Positions 1-10,025 of a DNA stretch of 64,000 nucleotides are shown here, piece by piece. Source of the DNA: Acanthosepion esculentum (taxonomy: Eukaryota; Mollusca; Cephalopoda; Sepiida; Sepiidae); NCBI GenBank assembly GCA_964036315.1, contig OZ038479.1, forward strand, positions 54,096,746-54,160,745, read 5' to 3'. The stretch's first letter is position 1, and each line of letters starts with the position of its first letter. The position numbers and the translations under genes were made by a program. The notes below the pieces were generated by a model. That model saw only the letters and a program-made list of their open reading frames with translations, did no database searches and was not told where the DNA came from.

Positions 1-486
1 TTTTCCGTTAAATCAGCTTTGACTTGCCATATGCTAACACACACTGGAGAAAGACCTCATACTTGCAAAGTTTGCGGATCAGCATTTTCAATAAAGACGC
101 TCTTGAAGTACCATATGCGAACACACACTGGAGAGAAACCATATTCTTGTGAAGTTTGTGGCTTTGCATTTTCAAAGAAATCAAGTTTGAAGTGCCATAT
201 GCGAAGACACACTGGAGAGAAACTATATACATGTGAAGTTTGTGGATTTGCATATTCAACACTGGCTTCCTTGAAGTGCCACATGAAAACACACAGTACT
301 GAGAAACCTTATTCCTGTGAAGTTTGTAGCTCTTCATTTTCAGTGAAATCCAAATTAAGGTATCATATGCAAAGGCATACTGGAGAGAAACCATATTCTT
401 GTGAAGTTTGTGGATCTGCTTTTTCAAGTAACACAACCTTAAAGCTTCATATGCAAACACACACTGGAGAGAAACCTCATTCTTGA
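1..486 (+). CDS. C2H2 zinc-finger protein, 3' end of a truncated array (block C)
   Basis: The frame is open from base 1, so the start lies outside the window. It encodes the second half of one finger and then five complete 28-residue C2H2 units (C-x2-C-x12-H-x3-H) joined by TGEKP-type linkers. One linker reads STEKPY, as it does before finger 11 of the two full genes. The frame ends at TGA 484-486 inside a linker, after TGEKPHS, exactly where the paralogues have the first zinc-binding Cys (TGC). From the stop onward the sequence matches the 3' flank of the block B gene near 50275, so the array was cut off by a deletion rather than by a point mutation. It may still be translated as a shorter protein or may be a pseudogene. 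C2H2 arrays bind DNA in the nucleus; the target is unknown. Confidence 0.85.
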   Translation, partial: FSVKSALTCHMLTHTGERPHTCKVCGSAFSIKTLLKYHMRTHTGEKPYSCEVCGFAFSKKSSLKCHMRRHTGEKLYTCEVCGFAYSTLASLKCHMKTHSTEKPYSCEVCSSSFSVKSKLRYHMQRHTGEKPYSCEVCGSAFSSNTTLKLHMQTHTGEKPHS

Positions 487-673
487 TCACATCCACTATA
501 TTTCTGTTCTTTCTTGCTTTGATGTCAGACTGTTACAATCATTTAACTGTATCCCTTTTACATATGAACATCATTCTTACATTGTGAATTTTTTGCTTTG
601 TTACTTTTTACTTGCATATATATTGTTTCTTCAGTATCAATGACCCTGATAGGTTTTTAACATAGTGTGTCCC
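487..673. repeat. Block C 3' flank, proximal part (paralogue of 50275-50445)
   Basis: This non-coding stretch aligns with the 3' flank of the block B zinc-finger gene. Shared landmarks include atatttctgttctttcttg, then tgatcctgatagg-like sequence, then aacatagtgtgt. It ends with catagtgtgtccc (661-673), which recurs at 2591-2603 on the far side of the following insertion. Confidence 0.7.
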
Positions 674-1000
674 ATGTCCTGGGCAAGATAATAAACTACA
701 TTCAACAGAAAGGCCTTTGATCAGGAGGTTTTGAGAAGCATGGAACCACCTCTTAATTGCTGGTGTTCCCAGGTCCACCCTGACTTGTGGTGGTAGCACC
801 TGTTAGGTTCCCAGCTATGGGCAAAAAGTTAACCCCCAACCTGGTGGGGTCAAAACACTATGAAAGTGTAAAAATAGGTTTTGATATCCATTACCAGCAA
901 TAGATTTTGGGAAAAAAAATAGCAGCAATTCATTTTTGAAGGAAGAAATTATTACCAGCAATAAATTTTGGAAAAGAAAATATTACCAGCAAAAAATTTG

Positions 1001-2463
1001 TGTGTGGTACCTAGATCTGATGGTATTAGTATACATATTCAATTTTATAACAACTTTCCACTAACAAAAGTTATTAAGAAAAATACGTTTTCAAAGGTAT
1101 AAGCATAAGTCAGTTTTGAAAATTTGTATTTAACAGCAAAATTGTACAAAATTCAATATTTACATTTATTCCCTTTCAATTGTAATACTTCAACACACCT
1201 GTTTTGCATTGAATCAATAAGTTTTCTAAGAGTTTCAGATAGAATTTCATTCCAATAGTATTTAATGCAAGATTTTAAAGTTTCTCTATCTTCAAATTGA
1301 CATTTATTTTTGTATACTCTTCTTGACAAAATTCCCCACAAATTTTCTATTGGGTTTAAATCTGGAGACTTAGTGGGCCAGTCCAAAACGTCAATATTTT
1401 TTGTTTTAAACCAGTCTTTTGTGAGATTAGAAGTGTGTTTGGCTAAATTGTTCTGTTGAAAAATAGCATTATTGGTGTCTAGACAATTCATAAATGGGAC
1501 AAGACTTTTTTCCAAAACATTGATATATTGAGCAGAATTTTGTTTTCCTTCCATCACTACTAAATCAACTTTCCAGATGCAGAAAACGTTCCCCAAACCA
1601 TAACAGATCCTCCTCCAAATAGTCTTTTTGAAAACAGCTGCTTCTCCTTTCTTAAATCATGCCAGTAACACTGATAGCCATCAGGCCCGTCCAAATTAAA
1701 CTTTTTCTCATCAGAAAACACCACGGTTTCCCATTTTTCCTTTCTCCATTTTACTTTTTTCTTTACCCAATATACGCGCATCTTCTTGTGTTTAGCAGTT
1801 AAACAGGGGCTGTCTTCCTGTTTCAATACATGAGATTTGGCAATTCATGGAGAAGTTGACAAACTCTTCTTGGAGTGATGAGTAAATTCTGAGATTTTTG
1901 CAGATTTCTTGCCCTTGATTGTCCTTTAGAAGCTTCTCAAAAAAGTCAACGTGTGGCTGCATTTGTAATTTTAGGTGGACGTTTTCTGGTGCCATACGAT
2001 TCAGTGTCCTTTAGATAATGTCTCACAACTGTTCGGGACCTTGACAGCTCTCTTGCAATGAAACTTATAGATTTTCCTTCCAGTTTATAGGCAGAAATTT
2101 GCCCTTTTTCATTTCCATTAACGGGGGAGTTCCTCGGCATTTTGCAGTTAACTGTATTCAATTATGAAATGTTTAAAAAGGACTCACGTGGCTTAAAATC
2201 ATGTTAAGTCTTTTAATAATCTGCGCATGCACTTATTCTTCCTTTGGCATTCTGAAGTAAACCAGATATGAAAATTTTCAAAACTGTCTTATAATTATTT
2301 CCACCCTCGAAAACAAAGTTTTGTTAATAACTTGTTTTGGTGGATAGTTATAAAATCGAATATGCATATTAGTACCACACACAAATTTTCAGAGGAATTT
2401 GTGCAGTAATAAGAAAATTATTAACAATTTCATGGGGTGTCTAATACTTATTTCCACCACTGT
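1001..2463 (-). mobile_element. Tc1/mariner-superfamily DNA transposon, decayed
   Basis: The right end reads, on the minus strand, cagtggtggaaataagta, a typical Tc1-type terminus, followed outside by TA at 2462-2463. Inside it, the segment around 2345-2400 is repeated in inverted orientation at 1001-1055 (aatttgtgtgtggtac and attcaattttataac). The outermost 75 bp or so of the left inverted repeat is missing, so the element can no longer move. It encloses a broken transposase gene on the minus strand and lies within the 674-2590 insertion, so it is younger than that insertion. Confidence 0.8.
1153..2161 (-). pseudogene. Tc1-like DD34E transposase, frameshifted, second Asp lost
   Basis: The reading is spread over four overlapping minus-strand frames, read from 2161 down to 1153. 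The first part (2161-1946) has a helix-turn-helix region with the core SISFIARELSRSRTVVRHYL. The middle part (1826-1560) carries the first catalytic Asp in VVFSDEKKFN, followed by GGGSVMVWG. The last part (1596-1153) carries AIFQQNNLAKHTS and then DWPTKSPDLNPIENLWG. In this family the residue after QQ is normally Asp; here it is Asn. The spacing from it to the Glu of PIENLWG is 34 residues, as expected for DD34E. Frameshifts and loss of a catalytic residue make it inactive. Confidence 0.85.
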
Positions 2464-2603
2464 ATTACCAGCAATACATTTTTGAAAAAAAAATATTACC
2501 ATTTTTGAAAAAAAATATTACCAACAATAAAAATCTTGTTGGCATTAAAATAACCCATTGGGGTTGATATACCGTAAAACAAACCAAGCCATAGTGTGTC
2601 CCT

Positions 2604-3104
2604 GGGACCCACAGGTGTTAATTTAGGTGTATCACTTGGAAATTTAATGGGTCCCAATTATAGTTTCATCACATATTGTTGTATTAAAATGCAGGGCTAC
2701 AGACTAGTTATTTTTCTCTTTTTTTTTTTACTGTCATCCAAAAACATTTTATTCATGCCAAATCACTTTAATTGACAGGACAATTTTTTTTTAATTAAAT
2801 GATTAAATTATAACAAAAACCATATTTACGTTTAATCACATTAATTTTTTTTGAGAATTATGACAGAACAAAGTTTTTAAATTGACAGAACAGAAAGTGT
2901 TTGTTTTCTCTCAACTGAGTCAATGAATTTAAAACAAATATTTAATGCAATATTGGGGCAAATTTTCCTGTAAAAAAAACCCCCCAAAAAAAACAGTAAA
3001 AATCATCATTTTCCAGTAAATAAACAATATAATTCCAATTCACCCATTAAAAGTATTATTTTTAACACATATTGCTAACCTTGACATAAAAATATAAAGA
3101 GTGT
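2604..3104. repeat. Block C 3' flank, middle part (paralogue of 50446-50738 and 23740-24060)
   Basis: After the insertion the shared flank resumes with tgggacccacaggtg, continues through cagggctacagactag, and then runs into tcatccaaaaacattttatt. The last motif is found in all three zinc-finger blocks (2730, 23748 and 50573). It leads directly into the copia remnant, so part of this segment may be decayed copia leader or gag. No open frame is recognisable. Confidence 0.6.
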
Positions 3105-3432
3105 AAAATGAAAGGAGACAACCTATTTCATAAAATAAATGTTAAACATCTTTCAGAAAATGAAAAATCATTCCTATTTTCATTTGGACTAGTTACTATT
3201 TCTACCAAAAATGGTTAACTTCATGATTGTAGAGCCAGAACACATGTTATTACTGACAAATCTAAATTTATTAGTTTCGACAATGGTTTTAATTCAAAAA
3301 GTTACCATATTGAAATGGCAGAAGGCACTTGAACAAGTAATATGGACTTAAAAAGAGGCAATTCTCAAGTTACTTTAAGAGACACACAAGGAAATATGCA
3401 AAATTGCATTTTAAAGGATTCCATTTGTATCC
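3105..3432 (+). pseudogene. Copia-type protease remnant (block C copy)
   Basis: This is homologous to 24060-24400. It has the same run of features: a lead-in containing SENEKSFLFSFGL, the protease site region, and an RDTQGNMQNCILK-like segment. The copia aspartic protease motif D-x-G-A-[TS]-x-H is damaged here (H-D-C-R-A-R-T-H), and stops interrupt the frame near 3216 and 3330. The copy ends abruptly about 3432, where the distal flank shared with block D begins. Confidence 0.6.
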
Positions 3433-4770
3433 TTATTTTTATACAGGTATTATATACACTTATCTATTTTTTGTTTTTATTAATCTAACAATTGCTGTAA
3501 GATCTTATTTATTGATTAGACTTTTTTATAATCTTTTACAGTTTTCTTTTATCAAATACAATACAATGTATTTAATACAAAAAATATTGATTTATTTGGA
3601 TCTATTATCAAAATAACAAAATTTTGAAGTCAGTCTGTAAGCAAAAGTCTGCAGGTATTAGGTATTTATGTACATTTTTTGAAATGATTTTAAACCTAGA
3701 TCAAAAGTTGGTAAAAGCTATGAATCTAATTTTTTATGTCAATACTTATAACATCAAAACCTACATCTCAAACAGAGCGCAAGTTTGATTTTCTAAAAGG
3801 AAAAAAAGTGAAAAATAAAGCTGCCCTTCATGGCACATGCAGAAGTCTATATAGAGGAAATATGAAAGAAATTGTAAAAAAAAAATATGCTTTTTGCTGT
3901 ATAATGCTGCAATGAGTTCTATTGACGAGAAACCTCTTTCATGGTTCAACAAACTGATTCACAATATTTGCTTTCATTTGAATGAATCAATTTGTTCCTC
4001 AAATTTTTCAACACTAATTCTGCAATGGGCTCTATAGATGGAAAGCTTTTCTCATTGTTCATCAGATTCGTGATAATTGCTACATTTAAATAAGTATTTG
4101 TTGCTTCTCTGCTTATTTCACTCTAATTGTGCTCTATTGGTGAGAATTTTATTTCATAGTTTATCAATCTATAATTTGGTAGTTTGTTTTTGTTAACCAT
4201 TGGTTATTTAAGGCCAAAATTTGAATATCTTGTCTACAAGCTGATCCTTAACCCAGGTCTATACAGCATGTGTAACACTTTAGTGACTGGGGACCAACAA
4301 GTTGACATGTGAAAGTTTGTTAATGGATTTAGCTTAAGTAATTAAGGTTTTCATCAAGAAATTTTTACTTTTTACCTTTGGATTAACTTAAGTTTATTAT
4401 TCAAGCTACTGATGATGTTTAGTTATTTTATTTGAATGTGTAAAATTTTATTTTTAAATGAACCTTTTCAGTACGAAATTCACAAGTGTCATTAAGAATT
4501 TTATCCCATGAAATTAATTTAAATTGAATGGTTTCTCTATGCTATTGTTCTTCAACAATGAGGGTATTAAGTATAAAATTAATTTTTTATGAATAATTTT
4601 TTTTTTCTTTTTACAGCACATACAGGTATTTTTCTTTTTTAAAACATGTTGAATTTTTCTGTCATTTGTAAATAAATAGAAGTGATTTACAAAAATAGCT
4701 AACGTTTTTCTCTTCAAAATTAAAAAAAAAATGGTACTTATAAAAGAATTTATCACAAAAGTAATGTCAA
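3433..4770. repeat. Distal flank of block C (paralogue of 33540-34940; part also at 50738-51330)
   Basis: About 1.3 kb of non-coding, AT-rich sequence is collinear with 33540-34940. Shared landmarks are gtattatatacactt, gaagtcagtctgtaagc, catggcacatgcagaag, caggtctatacagcatgtgt and ccaacaagttgacatgtg. Positions 4710-4713 (ctct) mark the empty site of the element inserted at 34937-36692. No gene is seen. Confidence 0.8.
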
Positions 4771-4859
4771 AAATCAAAAACCAAACTTTATGCCAGTAGT
4801 CTGGAGCCCTTTAAAGGATATAATCAGACAGCCTGAGGCAGATGTTATCCTATAGTTAT
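4771..4859. repeat. Fragment of an LTR-like repeat also found at 56050-56130
   Basis: The shared core is gccagtagtctggagccct, followed by a gap and cagacagcctgaggcag. The longer copy near 56050 has a TATA-like motif and looks like an LTR. This short piece joins block C to the R1 repeat. Confidence 0.45.
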
Positions 4860-5820
4860 GCGTTACAGAAAATGGCAATATATTTCACAACTCAAGGTAA
4901 GTGCTACTTCTTTTTTTTCCTAGACCTGACCAGTCTGTGTTCATTTGGGGGATCATGAGTATTTTCTTGATATCCATGGAAAACAGGAAAAATCATGTTT
5001 GAAAGAGCCAACATGAAATATGACCAGTGTTTATTAGATACAGGAAGAAAGTGTGAAAAGGAGAAAAGAGACGTATCAGGGAGCGTGAATCATGTTCCTT
5101 AACGTCAATTAGGGATCATAAACAGTAATGCAAATGGAGTATTAAACAATAATGCATAATGGTTTCAATAAAATTTGCATTTAAAAAGAAAATGCCATGT
5201 TACAGTGAAGACAGAGTATTTTGGGTGGCAGGTGCAATGAGTTCTTGGCACCGGCAGTTTCAGTGGCCCTGAAGTAATGTCATACATCAACTTCTAAATC
5301 ACTCAATAAATGCTAAGAAATATCAGGATTTTAAACACAAGGAACTAATTCCTGACTAAACCATTTTATTATTTTCTCAGCTTTACATAATCATTCAAAA
5401 TATTTTCTCAAACACAAAAGAATCATCCCTTTTTGTTTTTCTAACTGGAATGAAGAAAAATAATTTTGATTCTGATAAAAAAAAAAAAAAAAAGAAATTG
5501 TTATTTACTGACATGCTTCAATTTTTTTTCATTTCTTTTTTAAATTTTTATTCTCTGTTAGTGTTTTTGCAAGAAAATAGATTTCAATTCAATTTCATCA
5601 TATCAGATATTTTGAAGAAATAACATTTTTAAACTGTACTACATTGGATGTTTTTGCTATTTCACTTTCAAATTTTTATTTTATTTTGTTTTTTAATTCA
5701 ATCACAATGAGTTCAGACATGTCGATAAAAAACAGAATCTTAAATTTGACTTCATTTTTTGTTAAAAATGTGACCTTTTGTAATATAAAAATAAAAATAC
5801 ACTATACAGCATGATAGCAA
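4860..5820 (+). repeat. R1 repeat, copy 1
   Basis: This is one of five copies of an unclassified dispersed repeat; the others are near 11760-12880, 37430-39992 (interrupted), 59640-60800 and 62686-62985. Diagnostic shared pieces are gacgtatcagggagc, aaatgccatgtta, cagtgaagac, a gagtccttggcacc-like segment, tgaagaaatgtcat-like sequence and atcattcaaaatattttctc. No protein-coding frame is conserved between copies. In four of the copies it is followed by F2-type sequence. Confidence 0.65.
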
Positions 5821-7545
5821 GATGAAAAAGACTCCAACGTCAAAATGTTGTTATTAAGAAGAAAGACCAATTTTTTTGTTTTTTTTTAATTTTTTATTCC
5901 TTTCTAACACGTTCGAAATTTGGGTTGAATATCCATTTTTTTTTTTTCCTTTTTTACGGGGGAGGGGATGTCAACAGTGTAACAGAACTTGTAATGGACA
6001 TTTTCGTGCATGTTTTCCGATAAAATAACTAACATATTAATTTGGAAAGTCTTGCAAAAATAAAATAATTGTTAGATTTTAATGAAACTTTCAGAATTTC
6101 TTCAAAGATGAATAAAATTATTTTAGAAAGGTTTGTTTTTTAGAAAGTCTTGGTAAAAATATTTTTTTTACATCTGTTACCCCCCCCCCCACTTAATTTT
6201 ATGAAAACTCAAAATGTGTATTTTTGTCATTTTTAATTAAATGCAGAAGACTTTGAAGAATCAATTTTTTTTTTTTTGTAAATCGAGGAGCATTTCTACC
6301 CAAAAATAAAATACAAACCCCAATAAAACTAAGACATTATTTAATTAAAAAAGTTTTTATGGCTTTTATGAATAATACATGTTAAGGATATTATTGTCTG
6401 AAGACAAGATGAAAAGTGAATTTTTTAAGAATTGTTTTCAATTTTAAATACAAAATGAGGAAGTTTAAATAAGTTTGAAAATGTGTATCTCTCTTATTGT
6501 AAGATCTGTTTTGTTTTTTTTACAGATCTTAAATTTGAAAGCTTATTACAATCTGCAAAGAATTTGTATTTTTAAAACAATTTTTAAAATGCCAAAAAAT
6601 GTATCAAAAACGTTTCCAGAAAGGCCCAATTCAGAAATAATGTCACGTGTTTTAAGAGTTGTTTCTCCTGATAGCGATCATCCGGCCTCATAAATTGCGT
6701 TGATTTCATGTTATATTCTCTGACTGACCGACCATCATCAAAGCATTTAGAAAATTTTTAATTTTCTTTTTTTTACTTATTTCACTAAATATTTTCTTCT
6801 AATTTTTTAAATATAATCATTTTTTTCTTTTTCATTGAGAGACATACTGCAATTATTATTTTTTCTTTTTTATATTCAATTTTAGGGATTTATTGAGTGC
6901 TGGCTTTTGTTTGACATATCTTCGTTAAAAAAGATACCTAAAAAATCAATAAAATATTAGACATTTGAAAGTATTTAATTTTTTAAAATTACTTTATAGT
7001 TAAATAAGCAGGTTCACTTTAAATTCGAAAATACAGTCGCTTCTGTCCTTCAGCCCGATGAATTGCCCTGACGTTAGTTGTTGATACATTGACGTAAACG
7101 TCAATTCACACCTCCAAAACCAATCACCGTGGTTAGACACGCTTCTCTGATCTCCAACTAATTTTTTTCTGCTAAAAAATTAAGTAATTTTTTCCCAGTT
7201 ATATTAAGTAAACTTTAATTTTTTTTAATTTTTCTCAAATAACTTTTGAAAAAGTATAATTGAATTTTACAAGATTTTTAAACTGAGCATTTCACTTTTG
7301 TTTACCAAGTTGTCAAAAATGGCTGACATGATCAATTTTATGTAAATTTTGCTGACTCAAACAAAAAGATTTTTGACTAAAATTTCGAACGTGTTAGGAA
7401 GGATTAAAAAAAAGTTTTAAAATAATCAAAAAATTCTTTGGTCTTTCCTCTTAATAATAACAAACATTTGACGATAAAAAAAATTGTTTATCAAGTTTGG
7501 TGCCTTTTTTTCATCAGGGTATGCTCTTTTTCAGCGAAGTATTGA
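5821..7545 (+). mobile_element. F2 element, copy a: about 1.7 kb with long terminal inverted repeats
   Basis: The left end (gatgaaaaagactcc, then aagaaagaccaa, then ctaacacgttcgaaattt) is mirrored at the right end (tttcgaacgtgttaggaagg, ctttggtctttcctc, catcagggtatgc, cgaagtattga). The inverted repeats span more than 100 bp. An internal landmark at about 7065-7160 (gacgttagttgttgatacat, caccgtggttagacac) recurs in the other F2 copies. There is no coding frame, so it would be a non-autonomous DNA element. Small peptides that can be read here, such as at 6475-6693, show no conservation. Confidence 0.65.
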
Positions 7546-7815
7546 AACTCCCTATACCAAACCAGTCCGAGAGCTTCTGAAGAAAGAGTGGATCTGCGAT
7601 GAGCTTCAAAAAGCAGCATTCCAGACCCTGAAGAAACAACTGAGTTACGCATTAATACTGACTCATTACAACCATAACAAACTGACAAAGGTATCAGCAG
7701 ATTCATCTCGCTACGGCCTACGTGCAGTACTTCTCCAGTAGCAAGGAAATAACTGGAGAGCTGTATTTTATGCGTCGAAATCTCTGACCAATACAGAGTA
7801 GAGATAAGCACAGGG
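7546..7815 (+). pseudogene. Gypsy (Ty3-type) RT-RNase H junction fragment
   Basis: Reading 7546-7740 gives the gypsy connection and the start of RNase H: KPVRELLKKEW, then KAAFQTLKKQL, then KVSADSSRYGLRAVLLQ, whose Asp (in SADSS) is the first RNase H metal ligand. The frame then hits TAG at 7739, just after LLQ. Beyond it the expected continuation NNWRAV-YASKSLTNTE is still visible before further stops. Both ends are lost. The fragment abuts the right end of F2 copy a and, at about 7840, a second gypsy fragment on the other strand. Confidence 0.8.
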
Positions 7816-7859
7816 CCGTCCTTCCTTTATAACTCTGATGAGAGCTTGAAGCTCATCAT

Positions 7860-8757
7860 AATTTTCTTTTTTTACACACTACCTGTAGTATTTCTTCCAT
7901 CTTGAATGTGTACATGGGCATCCATCCCTCTACTATATTCTTGGTGGTGGTCTGGTAGGTGTTTCCGCGGGAGGGTGTCGGCTATGGGTATCTTTTTTTC
8001 CAGGTACATATATTATTGTTAGGTCATAATTGGCTAGTTGCAGTAGCATTCTCTGTAATCTCCGAGGGGCGGCGTGTAGTGTTTTTTTTTAAAATTGGTA
8101 TAAGAGGTTTGTGGTTGGATCCAAGAATGACGTCGCGGCCGTAAGCATAATGGTAGAAGCGCCTGCACCCGAATAGAATAGCGAATAATTCTTTTTCTAT
8201 TTGCGCATATCGTTTTTCACACTGGCTTAGCGATTTCGAGGCATATGCAATAGAGAGTCACCTTCTCCTATCAGTGCTGCACCAAGATCATTTTGTGAGG
8301 GCGTGTCTACTTGTATGGTAATTGGTTTTGAAGTGTCGAAATATTTCAGAACTCTCCCAGGGCTTTTTGTTAGGACGTCTTTGATTTTCTTGGAAGCTTT
8401 GGTTTGTGGTTCACCCCATTCAAAATGGACATTTTTCTCTGACGTAAAGGACTTATTATTAGGTTGGTGCAAAAATAATGTCGTTTCCTTACATGAAGTT
8501 GAACGTCAAAAAACGACATTATTTTTGCACCAACCTAATATCTCCGATAGGTTGGGGCAAGTTTGGATAAGTATATAATCATACCAAGTATGGTTTCAAG
8601 TTCAGCTTTGTTGGTGGTGGGGGTGACTTGTCTCAAATCTTGTCTGGATCTGCTTCAACTCCTTCTAAATGTTATCACGTGGCCGAAGTATTCGATTTTG
8701 GGGGCTGCAACTTCTATTTTGTCTTTGTTAAATTTTAAAGTTTTGTTAAGTAAATAA
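7860..8757 (-). pseudogene. Gypsy (Ty3-type) RT and RNase H fragment, interrupted by a MITE
   Basis: Read from 8757 down. The end of RT shows KIEVAAPKIEYFGHVIT, then PTTNKAELETILGMI and IYLSKLAPTYR. After the MITE at 8459-8538 the connection continues as NVHFEWGEPQTKASKKIK and RNase H as ITIQVDTPSQNDLGAALI, then YASKSLSQCEKRYAQIEKE. The fragment ends near 7860 with a post-RNase H segment containing VPGKKIPIADTLPRKHL. Several frameshifts are present. The catalytic RT YxDD region is not in this fragment. Confidence 0.8.
8459..8538. mobile_element. 80-bp mariner-type MITE (MADE1-like)
   Basis: Two perfect 28-bp inverted repeats (8459-8486 and 8511-8538) begin ttaggttggtgcaaaaataa. They enclose 24 bp and are flanked by TA on both sides (8457-8458 and 8539-8540). 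Total length and terminal sequence closely resemble the human MADE1 MITE of the Hsmar1 mariner family (established knowledge, recalled not searched). The element splits the minus-strand gypsy RT-RNase H fragment. It has no coding capacity and would need a mariner transposase in trans. Confidence 0.9.
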
Positions 8758-8989
8758 TGACGACCAAGATCGGTATTATTTCAAATCATTTATTCCCGAC
8801 TGCCGGATATCCATGGAGTCCCTCTGTTAACTCCAGGTCTAATGCCTCATCCGGAGACCCCTAACGTGGGTATTTGGTAACAAATAGATAAGGGAGCGTA
8901 AGTGATCTTGGGAGGTATCTTTAACACTTCAAGGTGGTGGGCAATTCGTTTCTCACAACACTCACCGCAGCAAACACTCGTCCTGGGTA
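8758..8989. other. Unassigned spacer
   Basis: This is less AT-rich than most of the window (it includes ctgccggatatccatggag and cctcatccggagacccc). It matches nothing else that I could find in the window. It may be part of the gypsy or SINE-like element on either side. Confidence 0.3.
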
Positions 8990-9280
8990 CGACGATAAAC
9001 TATATCCCCGTCCTGTGTAAGACAATACATCTACGTCCAACAGCAAGGCCTCTGGTCAGGTTTGACGAGCGTGGAACCACCTCTTAATTGCTGGTGTTCC
9101 CAGGTCCAACCTGACCCGGGGTGATAGCACCTGTCAAACACTATGAAAGTGTAAAAATACCAGTGTTTTAATACCAGAAATACTTTGTAAAAAATTATTG
9201 CCAGCAATAAATTTTTGCAGAAAGATTATTACCAGTAATGCATTATTACCGGCTATACACGTTGTTAAAAGAATACCACT
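8990..9280. repeat. Second copy of the SINE-like repeat seen at 674-1000
   Basis: It shares tggaaccacctcttaattgc, tggtgttcccaggtcca, aaacactatgaaagtgtaaa and several attaccagcaat-type units with 674-1000. It is broken at 9281 by a hairpin and LTR-like sequence. Its expected tail (ccaacaataaaaatcttg) reappears at 9578 and again at 10279. Confidence 0.6.
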
Positions 9281-9315
9281 GTGACGATCTACATCACACA
9301 CATGTAGATCGTCAC
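9281..9315. repeat. Perfect 14-bp stem hairpin
   Basis: gtgacgatctacat (9281-9294) is followed by a 7-base loop and its exact reverse complement (9302-9315). The preceding base is t, so the left arm reads TGTGAC, like the start of many gypsy LTRs. It may be the two fused ends of a collapsed LTR or a small stem-loop at an LTR boundary. Confidence 0.7.
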
Positions 9316-9612
9316 TAAGAGAGGCAAAACTGTTGAAAACATTTATTACCAGAAACTATCACAAACTTTCTTTCTTTCAGTGAACTTTGGAATACAAATA
9401 ATAGTTAAAAAGAGACAACTCTTGTTTTACTCAATGCATGCCTTCTTTCATATCTTTGCTTGTACATCTTGTTAAATACATATTTTATGTGTAATGATGT
9501 CTTTGGCTTATCCTTTCTTCACCTCAGTTTGGTTTCCTAATCTAAGGTAAATTAATGTGGTGAGGTCCGCCACACTACCAACAATAAAAATCTTGTCGAT
9601 ACTAAATAATCC
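9316..9612. repeat. Direct repeat, first copy (LTR-like)
   Basis: About 300 bp is repeated at 10026-10322 with only scattered substitutions. Shared pieces include actgttgaaaacatttatt, ggaatacaaataatagtta, atgccttctttcatatc and cgccacactaccaacaat. The repeat contains the small inverted pair tgtgg...ccaca near 9556-9576. The distance of 710 bp and the promoter between the copies suggest a truncated LTR followed by a fuller one. Confidence 0.7.
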
Positions 9613-9828
9613 ATTGAGGTTGCTATACATACATACTTACACAAATACAGATCATACAACGACAAGCATTCATTGGATAATAAATCAACACTACTTTGTA
9701 ATAGACAACTTACAAATCGCAGTAATGCGACAATTTTGTAATCGCTCTATTTTCATGTAGTCGAGTTTGTGCACTTTTGGGAGAAACGTATCCCAGAAAC
9801 ATTCTTGAGTCTACCCAAAACTCGCACG

Positions 9829-9920
9829 CTGATTGGTCAATGTCAACCAATCAGATTGTCTGCACGTGAAGAACAATTCTTCCCGCGCAGCGATTCGGAG
9901 CCGATGATCACTTATATAAG
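9829..9920 (+). promoter_or_regulatory. Candidate Pol II promoter: paired inverted CCAAT boxes and TATA box
   Basis: ctgattggt (9829-9837) and its reverse complement accaatcag (9846-9854) form a 9-bp inverted pair of CCAAT boxes. A clear TATA box, tatataag, lies at 9913-9920, about 60 bp downstream. The arrangement is that of an LTR U3 promoter firing rightward into the 10026-10322 repeat and the gypsy integrase remnant. Transcription start would be expected near 9945-9955. The motif match is plain; function is inferred. Confidence 0.6.
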
Positions 9921-10025
9921 CAAGAAATATTCTCAGATAATTAGTGAGATTTCAGCTGCCAAACGATTCCACGACACTCACATGCTGAATATTCCTTACA
10001 CTCACATAATCTTTTCCTTACACAG

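Larger units (their letters stand above)
674..2590. mobile_element. Insertion with 13-bp direct repeats, carrying a nested Tc1-type element
   Basis: The insertion lies between two identical 13-bp repeats (catagtgtgtccc at 661-673 and 2591-2603). Block B has one such site, near 50433, without the insert. Apart from the nested transposon it is about 450 bp and non-coding. It contains several degenerate units like attaccagcaataaatttt and a tail like caacaataaaaatcttg. Related sequence occurs at 8990-9290, 9575-9620 and 10276-10345. No coding capacity is visible. A 13-bp target duplication is too long for an LTR element and would suit a LINE-mobilised SINE-like element or a Penelope-like mechanism. 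The class is not established. Confidence 0.55.
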
